Notes under the pieces: model-generated | What the model was told of the DNA's origin: nothing | The model's database searches: none | Seen by the model: the letters and a program-made list of their open reading frames with translations, nothing else | Source: Kineococcus sp. NBC_00420 | GTDB taxonomy: Bacteria; Actinomycetota; Actinomycetes; Actinomycetales; Kineococcaceae | DNA length: 64,000 nt | Direction: 5' to 3' | Assembly (NCBI RefSeq): GCF_036021035.1 | Contig: NZ_CP107930.1 | Location: 1,550,001 to 1,614,000 of the forward strand | Shown: piece after piece, positions 17,981-26,424 of the stretch | Layout of the letters: each line of letters starts with the position of its first letter | How positions within the stretch are numbered: the first letter of the stretch is position 1 | Position numbers and translations under genes: made by a program

Positions 17981-18050
17981 GGCGGCAGCCTAGCCAGTGC
18001 GGAAAACGCGTTCCCGGTCACCGCGCGCCCGACGGTGCCAGGATCCCCGG

Positions 18051-19160
18051 GTGGCTCCCGACGCTCCTGACGCACCCACCTCCGACCTCTCCTCGGCGTG
18101 GCGACGCATCCGCCCCCCGCGCACGACGCTCCACCTGGACTCCGCCGCCGCCGGGCGCAGCAGCTGGGCGGTGCTGGACGCGACCGCCCAGCACGCCCGT
18201 CGTGAGGCCGAGCGCGGCGGCTACGTCGCCGCCCAGGAGGTCTCGGACCTCCTCGACGCGACCCGCCGGCACGTCCTCGACCTGCTCGGCTGGGCGGAGG
18301 GGACCGTCGCCTTCGTGCACAGCGCCGAGGACGCGTGGCGTCAGGTGCTGCTGGGCTGGCCGGGCGACCTGCCCGTCACCGTCGCCCACGCGCGGGGCGA
18401 GTACGGCCCGAACCTCACCGTCCTGCGCCGCCTCGGCATCGGCACCAGCGAGGTCGCGGGCCCGCACCGCCTCGACCCCGCCGCCTTCGCGGCCTCCCTC
18501 GCCGCGAACCGTCCCGACCTGCTCCACCTGACCTGGCTCGGCAGTCACGTCGGGACGGTGCAGCCGGTGGCGGAGGTCGCGGCGATCGCCCGCGCGGCGG
18601 GGGTGCCCGTGGTCGTCGACGCCGCCCAGGCCTTCGGGCACGTCGACACGACCGGCGCCACCGACGTCGACGTCGTCTACGGGACCTCGCGCAAGTGGCT
18701 GGCCGGACCGCGCGGGGTGGGCTTCGTCGCGGTCCGCGGCGACCTCGCGGACCGGATGGGCGGGCTGGAGCAGGCGGAGGCGCACGTCGCGGGCCGGGTC
18801 GGGTTCGCCGCGGCGGTCGCCGAGCACGTCGCCCTCGGTCCGGCCGCGGTGCACGCCGGGCTGGCGGCCCTCGGGTCGCGGACGCGGCGACGCCTCGCCG
18901 ACGAGCTCAGCGGGACGTGGGAGGTCGTCGAGGACCTCGACGAACCCTCCGCGACGGTCACGCTGCGACCGCGGGAGGCGATCGACCTGGCCGGTCTGCG
19001 CGCCGAGCTCATCGCGCGCGATGGCATCGTCACGACCTACGTCGGTCCCGAACGCGCCCCGGGCGAGATGACGACGCCGACCCTGCGGGTCAGCGGTCAC
19101 CTCGACACCGTCGACGAGGACGTCGACGCGCTGGCCCGGGCGTTGCTGCGCCGTTCCTGA
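18051..19160 (+). CDS. egtE: EgtE-like PLP-dependent C-S lyase of ergothioneine synthesis
   Basis: 369 residues of the class V aminotransferase fold. The Schiff-base Lys is about residue 215 in TSRKWLAGPRG; the pyridine-binding Asp is in VVVDAAQAFGH. The N-terminal LHLDSAAAGRSS...VLDATAQHARREAERGGYVAAQ follows mycobacterial EgtE, which cleaves the hercynylcysteine sulfoxide intermediate to ergothioneine. The GTG at 18051 has AGGAT about 8 bases upstream and matches the family start. The other egt genes are not in the window, so the role rests on similarity; a general cysteine desulfurase-like role is the alternative. Confidence 0.75.
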   Translation: MAPDAPDAPTSDLSSAWRRIRPPRTTLHLDSAAAGRSSWAVLDATAQHARREAERGGYVAAQEVSDLLDATRRHVLDLLGWAEGTVAFVHSAEDAWRQVLLGWPGDLPVTVAHARGEYGPNLTVLRRLGIGTSEVAGPHRLDPAAFAASLAANRPDLLHLTWLGSHVGTVQPVAEVAAIARAAGVPVVVDAAQAFGHVDTTGATDVDVVYGTSRKWLAGPRGVGFVAVRGDLADRMGGLEQAEAHVAGRVGFAAAVAEHVALGPAAVHAGLAALGSRTRRRLADELSGTWEVVEDLDEPSATVTLRPREAIDLAGLRAELIARDGIVTTYVGPERAPGEMTTPTLRVSGHLDTVDEDVDALARALLRRS

Positions 19161-19223
19161 CGCGCGCCCGACGGGCACCGCTGCCAGAGTGGGTGCCGAT
19201 TCCACGCATCGAGGAGGTACGAC

Positions 19224-19556
19224 GTGAAGGGCAAGATGATCTTCCTGGTCGCCGGGGCCACGGGCTACGTGCTCGGGGCTCGCGCGGGCCGGGAACGCTA
19301 CGACCAGATCGCCTCGGCGGTCGGCCGCCTGTGGGGCAACCCGAAGGTCCAGTCCCGGGTCGGCGACCTCGAGGACAAGGCCGGCGACCTCGCGAAGCAG
19401 GCCGGTTCGCTGGCCCAGGACAAGGTCGGCGCCGCCGCCGGTTCCGTCGCGGGTTCCGTGAAGGACAAGTTCAGCGGCAACGGCGACAACAGCAGCAGCA
19501 GCAGCAGCGACGCTCCCCTCGGGGAGCAGCACCACACCCGCATGCCGACGGACTAG
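19224..19556 (+). CDS. YtxH-like small membrane-associated protein
   Basis: 110 residues. A short hydrophobic N-terminus ([25 protein letters not shown]) is followed by a helical, lysine-containing segment and a Ser run of six (coded by six AGC triplets at about 19490-19507). This is the common actinobacterial YtxH/general-stress type of small protein; function unknown. The GTG at 19224 is fixed by GAGGAGG seven bases upstream. The AGC run is a microsatellite that could vary in length without breaking the frame. Confidence 0.75.
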   Translation: MKGKMIFLVAGATGYVLGARAGRERYDQIASAVGRLWGNPKVQSRVGDLEDKAGDLAKQAGSLAQDKVGAAAGSVAGSVKDKFSGNGDNSSSSSSDAPLGEQHHTRMPTD

Positions 19557-19607
19557 TTCCGCGGAGTTCCGGGTGCGACGTGACGACGTGGCGCCGACAG
19601 TGGGGGC

Positions 19608-21431
19608 ATGAGTTCTCCCACGGTCGGTGACCACGTCGTCTCGCGTCTGGGGCAGTGGGGCGCGCGACGGTTCTACGGCTACCCCGGCGACGGGATCGGC
19701 GGGGTGATCTCCGCCGTCGGCCGCGCCGTCGAGGCCGGCGAGGCGGAGTTCGTGCAGGTCCGGCACGAGGAGACGGCGGGTTTCGCGGCCACGGCGGACG
19801 TGAAGTTCGGCGGCTCGCCCCTCGGGGTCGCCGCCGTGACGTCCGGACCGGGTGCCGTGCACCTCCTGAACGGGCTCTACGACGCGAAGCTCGACCACGT
19901 CCCCGTGGTGGCCCTGGTGGGTCAGACCGCGACGGCCGCCCTGGGGACCTCGTACTACCAGGAACTCGACCTGGTGCGCCTCTACGGCGACGTCGCCGGG
20001 GAGTTCGTCTTCCAGGTGACGAAGCCCGAGCAGGTGCAGCACGCGATCGACCGCGCCGCCCGCACGGCGCTGGAACGGCGCACCGTCACCGCGGTGATCC
20101 TGCCGAGCGACGTCCAGGACCTCGACGCCGTCCTGGAGGTTCCCGACGCCCACGGTTTCACCCACACCTCCGCCGTACCGGGGTCGTTGCCCGGCATCCC
20201 CCGGCGGGAGGCGCTGGAACAGGCCGCGGAACTGCTGCGCTCGGGCAAGAAGGTCGCGATCCTCGCCGGGGCCGGAGCCCTGGGGGCGACCGCCGAACTC
20301 ACCGCCGTGGCCGACGCCCTGGGGGCCGGAGTCGCGAAGGCGTTGCTGGGCAAGGCCGTCCTCGACGACACCCTCGACTGGGTCACCGGGTCCATCGGAC
20401 TGCTCGGCACCCGCCCCAGCTACGACCTGATGCGGCAGTGCGACGTCCTGCTGATGGTCGGGACCACCATGCCCTACACGGAGTACTACCCCGCGCCCGG
20501 TCAGGCCCGCGCGGTCCAGATCGACGTCGACGGAACCCGGTGCGGGCTGCGCTACCCCACCGAGGTGAACCTCGTCGGAGACGCCAAGCTCACCCTGCAG
20601 GCCCTGCTGCCGATGCTGGCGGGGGCGGAACCCGATCCGGGGTGGCGTCGCGACATCGCCCGGTGGAACACCGCGTGGCGGGAGTGGGGCGAGGAACGCG
20701 CTGCGGCGAAGGCGGACCCGGTGAACCCGGAACTCGTCGTCCGCGGCCTCTCGTCCCGCCTGGAGGACGACCACCAGATCGCCGTCGACTGCGGGACCGC
20801 GACGAGCTGGTTCGCCCGCGACCTCGACCTGCGCCCGACGATGCAGGCCTCGTTGTCGGGGACGCTGCTGTCGATGGGTGGCGGACTCCCCTACGCGATC
20901 GCCGCGAAGCAGGCCCATCCCGACCGGCCGGTGCTGGCCCTGATCGGCGACGGCGCGATGCAGATGAACGGGGTCAACGAACTCATCACCGTGGCCCAGC
21001 GGTGGCGGAGCTGGTCCGACCCGCGGTTCGTCGTGGTGGTCCTCACCAACCGGCAGTTGTCGTTCGTCGCCTGGGAGGCACGGGCCATGCAGGGCGAGGT
21101 CCCCTTCGACGCCGCGATGGACGTCCCCGACGTCCCCTACGCGGGCTGGGCGGGACTCCTGGGTCTCGGGGGCCGGCGGCTCGAGGACCCCGCTCAGGTC
21201 GACGACGTGCTCGACGAGGCGTTCGCGGCCGGACGTCCCTACGTGCTCGACGCCGTGGTCGACCCGAACGTGCCGATGATCCCGCCGCACGTCAGCCTGG
21301 ACCAGCTCCTCGGGACGGCGAAGTCGCAGCTCAAGGGCGACCCGGCGGCGAGGGAGATCGTCGTCGAGGGGGTTCGCGAGACCATCGGGGCCGCAGCGCG
21401 GGCGCTCGGCAAGCACCTGCCCGGGACGTGA
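19608..21431 (+). CDS. thiamine diphosphate-dependent enzyme (pyruvate oxidase/acetolactate synthase-like)
   Basis: 607 residues with the three ThDP-enzyme domains. The cofactor-activating Glu is about residue 54 in VRHEETAGFA; the ThDP/Mg motif starts about residue 447 (LIGDGAMQMNG) and ends VVVLTNRQ. The middle FAD-type domain contains VAILAGAGA. It resembles the thiamine-requiring proteins close to PoxB, which decarboxylate pyruvate, but the substrate cannot be fixed by eye. The C-terminus is short and lacks the amphipathic membrane tail of E. coli PoxB. The ATG at 19608 is close to the family start. Confidence 0.85.
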   Translation: MSSPTVGDHVVSRLGQWGARRFYGYPGDGIGGVISAVGRAVEAGEAEFVQVRHEETAGFAATADVKFGGSPLGVAAVTSGPGAVHLLNGLYDAKLDHVPVVALVGQTATAALGTSYYQELDLVRLYGDVAGEFVFQVTKPEQVQHAIDRAARTALERRTVTAVILPSDVQDLDAVLEVPDAHGFTHTSAVPGSLPGIPRREALEQAAELLRSGKKVAILAGAGALGATAELTAVADALGAGVAKALLGKAVLDDTLDWVTGSIGLLGTRPSYDLMRQCDVLLMVGTTMPYTEYYPAPGQARAVQIDVDGTRCGLRYPTEVNLVGDAKLTLQALLPMLAGAEPDPGWRRDIARWNTAWREWGEERAAAKADPVNPELVVRGLSSRLEDDHQIAVDCGTATSWFARDLDLRPTMQASLSGTLLSMGGGLPYAIAAKQAHPDRPVLALIGDGAMQMNGVNELITVAQRWRSWSDPRFVVVVLTNRQLSFVAWEARAMQGEVPFDAAMDVPDVPYAGWAGLLGLGGRRLEDPAQVDDVLDEAFAAGRPYVLDAVVDPNVPMIPPHVSLDQLLGTAKSQLKGDPAAREIVVEGVRETIGAAARALGKHLPGT

Positions 21432-21450
21432 TGCAGTACGTTTCCTCGTC

Positions 21451-21882
21451 GTGCAGTGGGAACCAGCCCATCGGGACGACGGCCCGTCGATCGCGGAACT
21501 CCGCGTGGACGTGCTGCGCGAGAGCCTCGAACGGGTCGGGCGTTTCGACGCGACCCGTGCCCGCGCGTACTTCTTGAGCGCGTTCGCCCCGGAGTTCACC
21601 CGGGTGCTCCGTGGCCCGGACGGGATCCTCGGCTCGATCGCGGTGCGACCGAGCCCTGAGGGCACCTGGATCGAGCACTTCTACCTCGCCCGGACCCTGC
21701 AGGGAACCGGGCGGGGTGGCGCCCTCCTCGCGGACACGACCCGCGCGGCCGACACGAACGGCACCACCCTGCTCCTCGACGTCCTCGTGGGCAGCGGTGC
21801 CCGCCGCCTCTACGAGCGGCACGGCTTCGTCGAGGACCACGTGGACGGCGTTGACGTGATCATGCGTCGCCCACCCCGGTGA
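21451..21882 (+). CDS. GNAT family N-acetyltransferase
   Basis: 143 residues. The acetyl-CoA loop appears as LQGTGRGGALL (about residues 81-91) with the GNAT end pattern RLYERHGFVEDH. Target unknown. The GTG at 21451 lies 20 bases after the ThDP-enzyme stop, so they may be cotranscribed. Its stop codon falls inside the iron box of the next gene. Confidence 0.85.
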   Translation: MQWEPAHRDDGPSIAELRVDVLRESLERVGRFDATRARAYFLSAFAPEFTRVLRGPDGILGSIAVRPSPEGTWIEHFYLARTLQGTGRGGALLADTTRAADTNGTTLLLDVLVGSGARRLYERHGFVEDHVDGVDVIMRRPPR

Positions 21883-21898
21883 GGCTAGGCTAAGCTCA
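21880..21898. promoter_or_regulatory. IdeR/DtxR-type iron box
   Basis: TGAGGCTAGGCTAAGCTCA matches the 19-base DtxR/IdeR consensus TTAGGTTAGGCTAACCTAA at 15 positions. It ends 4 bases before the GTG of an iron-siderophore binding protein, so iron-loaded repressor would block transcription or ribosome access. The very short distance suggests a leaderless or very short-leader transcript. Confidence 0.75.
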
Positions 21899-21902
21899 TG
21901 CT

Positions 21903-22904
21903 GTGTCTCTCCTCCTGAACCGCCGCCGCCTGCTCGCCGGCGCCGGCCTGAGCATCGCCGGCGCCACCCTCACCGCGTGCGGGTCGTCGGAGTCCACCGC
22001 GGACGGCGCTGAACCCGCCTCCGCCGCAGCCGGTTTCCCGTTCCGCTACCGCCACGCCTTCGGCGAGACCGTCGTCGAGGCCCCCGCGACCCGGGTCGCG
22101 GTGCTGGGGGTCACCGACGCCGACCCGCTGCTGGCCCTCGGCGTACAACCGCTCACCAACACGGGCTTCACCTTCTACCCCGAGACCGGCCTCGGCCCCT
22201 GGGCCGCGGACCTGCTCACGGGTGACCTCGTGAAGATCGACTCCGACACCGAGTTCAGCGTCGAGCAGATCGCGGCGCTGCGACCGAATCTGATCCTCGC
22301 GCTCGTCTCCGGCATCGACCAGGCGCTGTACGACCAGCTCTCCCGGATCGCCCCCGTCCTGGCCCGGCCCGTCGGGAGCACCGACTACGGCACCGACCGC
22401 AGCGCGAACACGCTCACCATCGCCGCCGCCCTGGGCCGGACCGAGGCGGGACAGGCTCTCGTCGACACCGCGGACGCGGCCTTCACCGACGCCGCGGCCG
22501 CCCACCCGGAGTTCGCCGGCCGGACGGCCCTCGTCGCCCTGCCCTACCAGGGCAGGTACGGGGTGTTCACGCCCGGTGACGCCCGGGGGGCCTTCATGGC
22601 CGACCTGGGTTTCGTCCTGCCCCCGGCGGTCGCCGCCCTGGACACCGGGGACAGCTTCTTCATCGACCTCTCCGCCGAGCGTCTGGACCTGCTCGACGCC
22701 GACCTGCTCGTGGTGCTGACCGACGACGCCGACCGCGCGGAGGTGCAGGCCGACCCCGTCCTGCAGCAGTTGCCGGTCGTGCGGCGCGGTGGGCTCGTGC
22801 TGCCCAACGTCGACGAACGCGGAGCCATGACCTACAACAGCGTCCTGTCCGTGCCCTACGGCGTGAACGCTCTCGTCCCGCAGTTCGCAGCGGCGCTGGC
22901 CTAA
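21903..22904 (+). CDS. iron-siderophore ABC transporter substrate-binding lipoprotein
   Basis: 333 residues. A twin-Arg N-terminus (NRRRLLAG) with lipobox LTAC near residue 27 marks a Tat- or Sec-exported lipoprotein. The FecB/FepB-type fold is seen in RVAVLGVTDADPLLALGV, EQIAALRPNLILAL and the final MTYNSVLSVPYGVNALVPQF. It should deliver a ferric siderophore to an ABC permease that is not adjacent here. The iron box directly before the start is strong support for the iron role. GTG start. Confidence 0.88.
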   Translation: MSLLLNRRRLLAGAGLSIAGATLTACGSSESTADGAEPASAAAGFPFRYRHAFGETVVEAPATRVAVLGVTDADPLLALGVQPLTNTGFTFYPETGLGPWAADLLTGDLVKIDSDTEFSVEQIAALRPNLILALVSGIDQALYDQLSRIAPVLARPVGSTDYGTDRSANTLTIAAALGRTEAGQALVDTADAAFTDAAAAHPEFAGRTALVALPYQGRYGVFTPGDARGAFMADLGFVLPPAVAALDTGDSFFIDLSAERLDLLDADLLVVLTDDADRAEVQADPVLQQLPVVRRGGLVLPNVDERGAMTYNSVLSVPYGVNALVPQFAAALA

Positions 22905-23407
22905 CCCTGGCGAGCCGTCAGCACCTGACGCAACGCCCTGCGCGGCAACACGTACCAGCACACGACGATGAGGGTGGCGACCACGCCGCCGGCGGCCCAG
23001 CCGGCGACGCGGCCGCCGATCACGTCCGCGACCAGCAGCACCCCGCCGGACACGACGACCCCCACCGTGGCCAGCCCGGCCTTCGCGAACGCGGTGCCCG
23101 CCGCGACGAGACGATCCTTCGAGCGCTGCCGGAACAGTGCCCGGTGGTAGCCGACGGGGGCGATGAACAGGACCACGGCCGTGACGGCCAGCAGCAGGAC
23201 CACGACGTAGACGGTCAGCTGGTAGCGGTCCAGCGACTCGAACCGGGACTGGAACGGCAGCGTCAGCAGGAACCCCGTGAGCAGTTGGACGCCGGTCTGG
23301 ACGACGCGGAGTTCCTGCAGCAGCTCGACCCAGTTCCGGTCCATCCGTTCCGTCGGGGTCTCGTTGCGCAGTCCCGCGTAGGGGTCGTCGGGGTCGAGGG
23401 GGGTCAC
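22901..23407 (-). CDS. DUF6328-type four-helix membrane protein
   Basis: 168 residues. A soluble N-terminus with RNETPTERMDRNWVELLQELRVVQTG, then four hydrophobic segments (about 45-65, 75-97, 110-130, 135-158). This arrangement is the DUF6328 family, widespread in actinobacteria, with no known function. The GTG at 23407 overlaps the DUF1697 stop in GTGA, so it is coupled to that gene. The 3' end overlaps the convergent binding-protein gene by four bases. Confidence 0.8.
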   Translation of the reverse strand: MTPLDPDDPYAGLRNETPTERMDRNWVELLQELRVVQTGVQLLTGFLLTLPFQSRFESLDRYQLTVYVVVLLLAVTAVVLFIAPVGYHRALFRQRSKDRLVAAGTAFAKAGLATVGVVVSGGVLLVADVIGGRVAGWAAGGVVATLIVVCWYVLPRRALRQVLTARQG

Positions 23408-23943
23408 GACCGGCCGTCGCTCGAAACGGCGACGAGCTTGTCGACCGTGCGCAGGTTCCGCGTGGTGACCACCGGCTTCCACCGCCTCGCCGCAGCGAGC
23501 TTCGCGAACGGGGTGTCGGTGCTCGAGCCCTGGGGGCAGCGCCAGTACGCGACGTCGCCGGCCAGCGCCACGGACTCCTGCTCGTTCGCGGTGTGCGACG
23601 CCACGAGTTCCGCGAGCTGCCCCTGGTCCGAGGCGAAGACGCAGTACGGGTGGTCGACGTCGTCGTGGCGTACGAACGGGTACCCCGCAGCGATCTCCGC
23701 CAGGCGGTCCGGGGTCAGGACCACGACCCAGGCGTCGTAGCCGAACGCGTCTCGCAGCGCCTCCTCGACCTGCCCCTTCACCGTCTCCCGGTCCTGCGCC
23801 GGCGCGACGAGCGTGACGTTGCCGCTGGCGAGCACCGAACGGACCCCGGTGAAACCGGCCCTGCCCAGTGCGGCCGAGAGCGGCGCGCTCTTGATCGTCA
23901 CGCCGTTGACGTTCACCCCGCGCAGCAGGACGACCCACCTCAC
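23404..23943 (-). CDS. DUF1697 family protein
   Basis: 179 residues. The N-terminal signature WVVLLRGVNVNG and later SVLASGNVTL and TTRNLRTVDKL mark DUF1697, a ferredoxin-like fold family of unknown biochemical role. GTG start at 23943. First gene of a two-gene unit with the DUF6328 protein. Confidence 0.88.
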   Translation of the reverse strand: MRWVVLLRGVNVNGVTIKSAPLSAALGRAGFTGVRSVLASGNVTLVAPAQDRETVKGQVEEALRDAFGYDAWVVVLTPDRLAEIAAGYPFVRHDDVDHPYCVFASDQGQLAELVASHTANEQESVALAGDVAYWRCPQGSSTDTPFAKLAAARRWKPVVTTRNLRTVDKLVAVSSDGRS

Positions 23944-24064
23944 GAGACCTCCCCCGCCGAGGTCGCCACGTCCGGATCGTCCATGCCCCCCACCCTGCCG
24001 GGGCGGACCTCCGGCGGCAACACGTCCCTGGACAGGCCCGCCCCCGTCGCGTCAGGCTCGGCGC

Positions 24065-24445
24065 ATGACCGACACCACCGGTATCCGCCTCGGCATGGTC
24101 GTCCTGGACACCCCCGACCCCCGTGGCCTCGCCACCTTCTACGCGGGCCTGCTCGGCTGGGAGCTCGACCCGGAGGACACCGCCGACGACTGGGTGACGA
24201 TCCGCGGCGACGGCGGCGCCCCGATGGCGTTCCAGCTGGCCCCCGACCACGTCCCGCCGACCTGGCCCGCCGGCGAGGTTCCCCAGCAGTTCCACCTCGA
24301 CCTCCTGGTCGCCGACTACGACAGCACCGAACCGCACGCCCTGGCCCTCGGCGCGACCCCCGTCCAGGACGACGGCGACCACCCCGGCTTCCGGGTCTAC
24401 GCCGATCCCTCCGGCCACCCGTTCTGCCTCTGCCTGGACCACTGA
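24065..24445 (+). CDS. VOC family (glyoxalase/dioxygenase superfamily) protein
   Basis: 126 residues. One vicinal oxygen chelate domain: RLGMVVLDTPDPRGLATFYAGLLGW at the start, QFHLDLLVADYD in the middle and DPSGHPFCLCL at the end. Related small proteins include antibiotic-binding and glyoxalase I-like members; activity unknown. The ATG at 24065 matches the family N-terminus. Confidence 0.85.
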   Translation: MTDTTGIRLGMVVLDTPDPRGLATFYAGLLGWELDPEDTADDWVTIRGDGGAPMAFQLAPDHVPPTWPAGEVPQQFHLDLLVADYDSTEPHALALGATPVQDDGDHPGFRVYADPSGHPFCLCLDH

Positions 24446-24446
24446 C

Positions 24447-24941
24447 TCACCGGATCGGGTGGACCAGCACCTCACGGCGCCCGAACCGGGTCAGCGGTTC
24501 TTCGGCCGCCACGTGCCCGAGGAGTTCCGGCCCGGGGTCGGACATGGTCGCGAAACCTCGACGACGGTAGAACGGCCCGTTCCAGGGGACGTCGGCGAAC
24601 GTCGTCAGCGTGACGCCGGTGAACCCGCTGGCGGCGGCCCGGTCGAGGACCGCCGCCAGCAGAGAACTCCCCACCCCGTGCCGAGCGGCGTCGGGGTGCA
24701 CGGACACCTGCTGGAGGTGCGCGAGTCCGTCGACCCGTTCGACCCGCGCGAAACCCACCGGCGGTGTGCCGACGACGAGCACGAACCCCGCGGCCTGCAG
24801 CTCCTCCACCGAGGAGACGTCGTCGGGAAGCTCGACGCCGAGGTCGCGGAACAGTCCGTCCGCGGCCCGCTCCACCGCGGGCAGCAGGTCCCAGTCGTCG
24901 GGTTCCGCGAGACGGACGGCCACGGTGCGGCGGACGGTCAC
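24447..24941 (-). CDS. GNAT family N-acetyltransferase
   Basis: 164 residues. Acetyl-CoA loop AARHGVGSSLLAAV and the C-terminal PFYRRRGFATM are typical GNAT elements; LQQVSVHPD is the beta-4 strand. The GTG at 24941 overlaps the stop of the upstream gene in GTGA, giving a two-gene unit. Target unknown. It converges with the VOC gene with one base between the stops. Confidence 0.85.
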   Translation of the reverse strand: MTVRRTVAVRLAEPDDWDLLPAVERAADGLFRDLGVELPDDVSSVEELQAAGFVLVVGTPPVGFARVERVDGLAHLQQVSVHPDAARHGVGSSLLAAVLDRAAASGFTGVTLTTFADVPWNGPFYRRRGFATMSDPGPELLGHVAAEEPLTRFGRREVLVHPIR

Positions 24942-25333
24942 AGCGCGGTGGCCCGCAACGCGGACTCGTACTGACGGCGGGCGAACACGAACCGCACCGC
25001 GCCCAGGTCCCCGTCGTCCGGTGTGCCGCGGAACTCCGACCAGGTGACCTTCGCGTCGGTCACCGTGACCTCGGCGGTCAACGGCCCGCACCCGAAGTCG
25101 CCGCAGGTGCAGCCGAGGATGCCGGTCCGGCCACCCGCGCCCAGGACCGGCTCACCGAGGAAGTGCTGTGCGGGCCAGCGGACGCCGGGATCGGCCAACC
25201 CTGCGTGCAGGTCCGAGGCGACGAGTTCGCGGAACGGGACACCGTCGACGACGGGTTCCACGGTCGGCAGCCGTCCGATCCCGAGCTCCTCGACGGCGAC
25301 CCGGAACTCGACGTGCGACACGACCTCGTCCAC
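24938..25333 (-). CDS. hypothetical protein with a CxCGxxGCG motif
   Basis: 131 residues, soluble. The striking feature is GILGCTCGDFGCGPL at about residues 72-86, a three-Cys cluster that could bind metal or form a redox site. It then has VTVTDAKVTWSEFRG and a C-terminal helix FVFARRQYESAL. I have a general memory of similar Cys-motif proteins in many bacteria but cannot name the family. GTG start; coupled by GTGA to the GNAT gene. Confidence 0.7.
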   Translation of the reverse strand: MDEVVSHVEFRVAVEELGIGRLPTVEPVVDGVPFRELVASDLHAGLADPGVRWPAQHFLGEPVLGAGGRTGILGCTCGDFGCGPLTAEVTVTDAKVTWSEFRGTPDDGDLGAVRFVFARRQYESALRATAL

Positions 25334-25502
25334 CTGCCCAAGCTACGACGTCGGCGCGGGCCGGTCCACGCCGTTTCCCGTCCCCCCGCGGGCCGGGTCG
25401 TCGTGTCGGAGGGAACCGGCAGAACGGCGGGACCAGCTCCGGTGGCGAGCGACCGGGCGGTGGCGGCGTGAACCAGTCCCGACGTCGGGCAGGATCGTGG
25501 AC

Positions 25503-26408
25503 GTGGAAATCCCGGACGTCGTCGTCGCTCGTGCCCTCGAGTCCGGCCGGGAGGGCAGCGACTGGGTCGCCGCGCTCCCGGCCCTCGTCGCGGAGCTCGA
25601 GGACCGCTGGCGGATCCGGGTCACCGAGGCGCTGGCCGGGGGGACGGGCGCGTTCGTCACCCGCGCGCTGACCGAGGACGGCACGACGGTCGTCCTCAAG
25701 GTCCCCGTCCCGGGTCTGTCCGACGACCGCGTCGTGCGGGTGCTGACCCGGGCCGACGGGGCGGGGTACGTGCGCCTGCTGCGCCACGATGAGCGGGCGA
25801 TGCTGCTGGAGCACCTCGGGCCGTCGCTGGCCACGGCGGGACGACCGGTCCGCGAGCAGCTCGAGCGGCTGGGACGGTTGCTGCCGACGGCGTGGCAGCG
25901 CCCCGGAGACCACGACACACCGTTCGACAAGGCGGCCGGTCTGCTGGAGTTCGTGGAGGACCGCGTCGACAGGTGGGAGGGCCCGGCGCTCGAGCGGGCC
26001 CTCGAGTTCGCCCGGCGCCGCTCGGCGGCCTTCGACCCCGAGCACGCCCTCGTCGTGCACGGGGACCCGGCGCCGGCGAACACGCTGACCGTCCCGGAAC
26101 CTCGACGCGGCGCCGAACTCGGGGTCGTCTTCGTCGATCCCGACGGCTTCACGGGCGATCCCGCCTACGACCCCGGGGTGGCGTTGCGCGACTGGTGCCC
26201 GCAGCTGTTCGTCGCGCGCGACCCGGCGGACCTGCTCCGCGGCTACTGCCGGACCCTGGCCACGGAGTCGGGTCAGGACCCGCAGGCCGTCTGGGAGTGG
26301 GGTTTCCTCGAGCGCGTCTCGACCGGCCTGTACGCACGCTCGCTGGGTGCGGAGGACCTGGCCGCTCCGTTCCTCGAGACCGCCGCCCTGCTGGCCCCGG
26401 ACGTCTGA
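25503..26408 (+). CDS. aminoglycoside/hydroxyurea phosphotransferase family protein (APH(6)-like)
   Basis: 301 residues. The kinase catalytic loop is VVHGDPAPANTL (Asp at about residue 188) and the metal loop is VDPDGFTGDPAYDPG, both in the form seen in streptomycin 6-kinases. LLEHLGPSL is the hinge region. Chromosomal members may inactivate streptomycin or act on another metabolite; resistance is not shown by sequence. Of two close GTGs I chose 25503, which has AGGA 8 bases upstream. It is followed after 16 bases by a hydrolase gene. Confidence 0.82.
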   Translation: MEIPDVVVARALESGREGSDWVAALPALVAELEDRWRIRVTEALAGGTGAFVTRALTEDGTTVVLKVPVPGLSDDRVVRVLTRADGAGYVRLLRHDERAMLLEHLGPSLATAGRPVREQLERLGRLLPTAWQRPGDHDTPFDKAAGLLEFVEDRVDRWEGPALERALEFARRRSAAFDPEHALVVHGDPAPANTLTVPEPRRGAELGVVFVDPDGFTGDPAYDPGVALRDWCPQLFVARDPADLLRGYCRTLATESGQDPQAVWEWGFLERVSTGLYARSLGAEDLAAPFLETAALLAPDV

Positions 26409-26424
26409 GTCGTACGGTGGCGCG

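Noticed and set aside
19490-19507. AGC triplet run as a possible phase-variable repeat
   Set aside because: It is within a reading frame in whole codons, so changes would only alter a Ser tail; noted in the gene entry instead.
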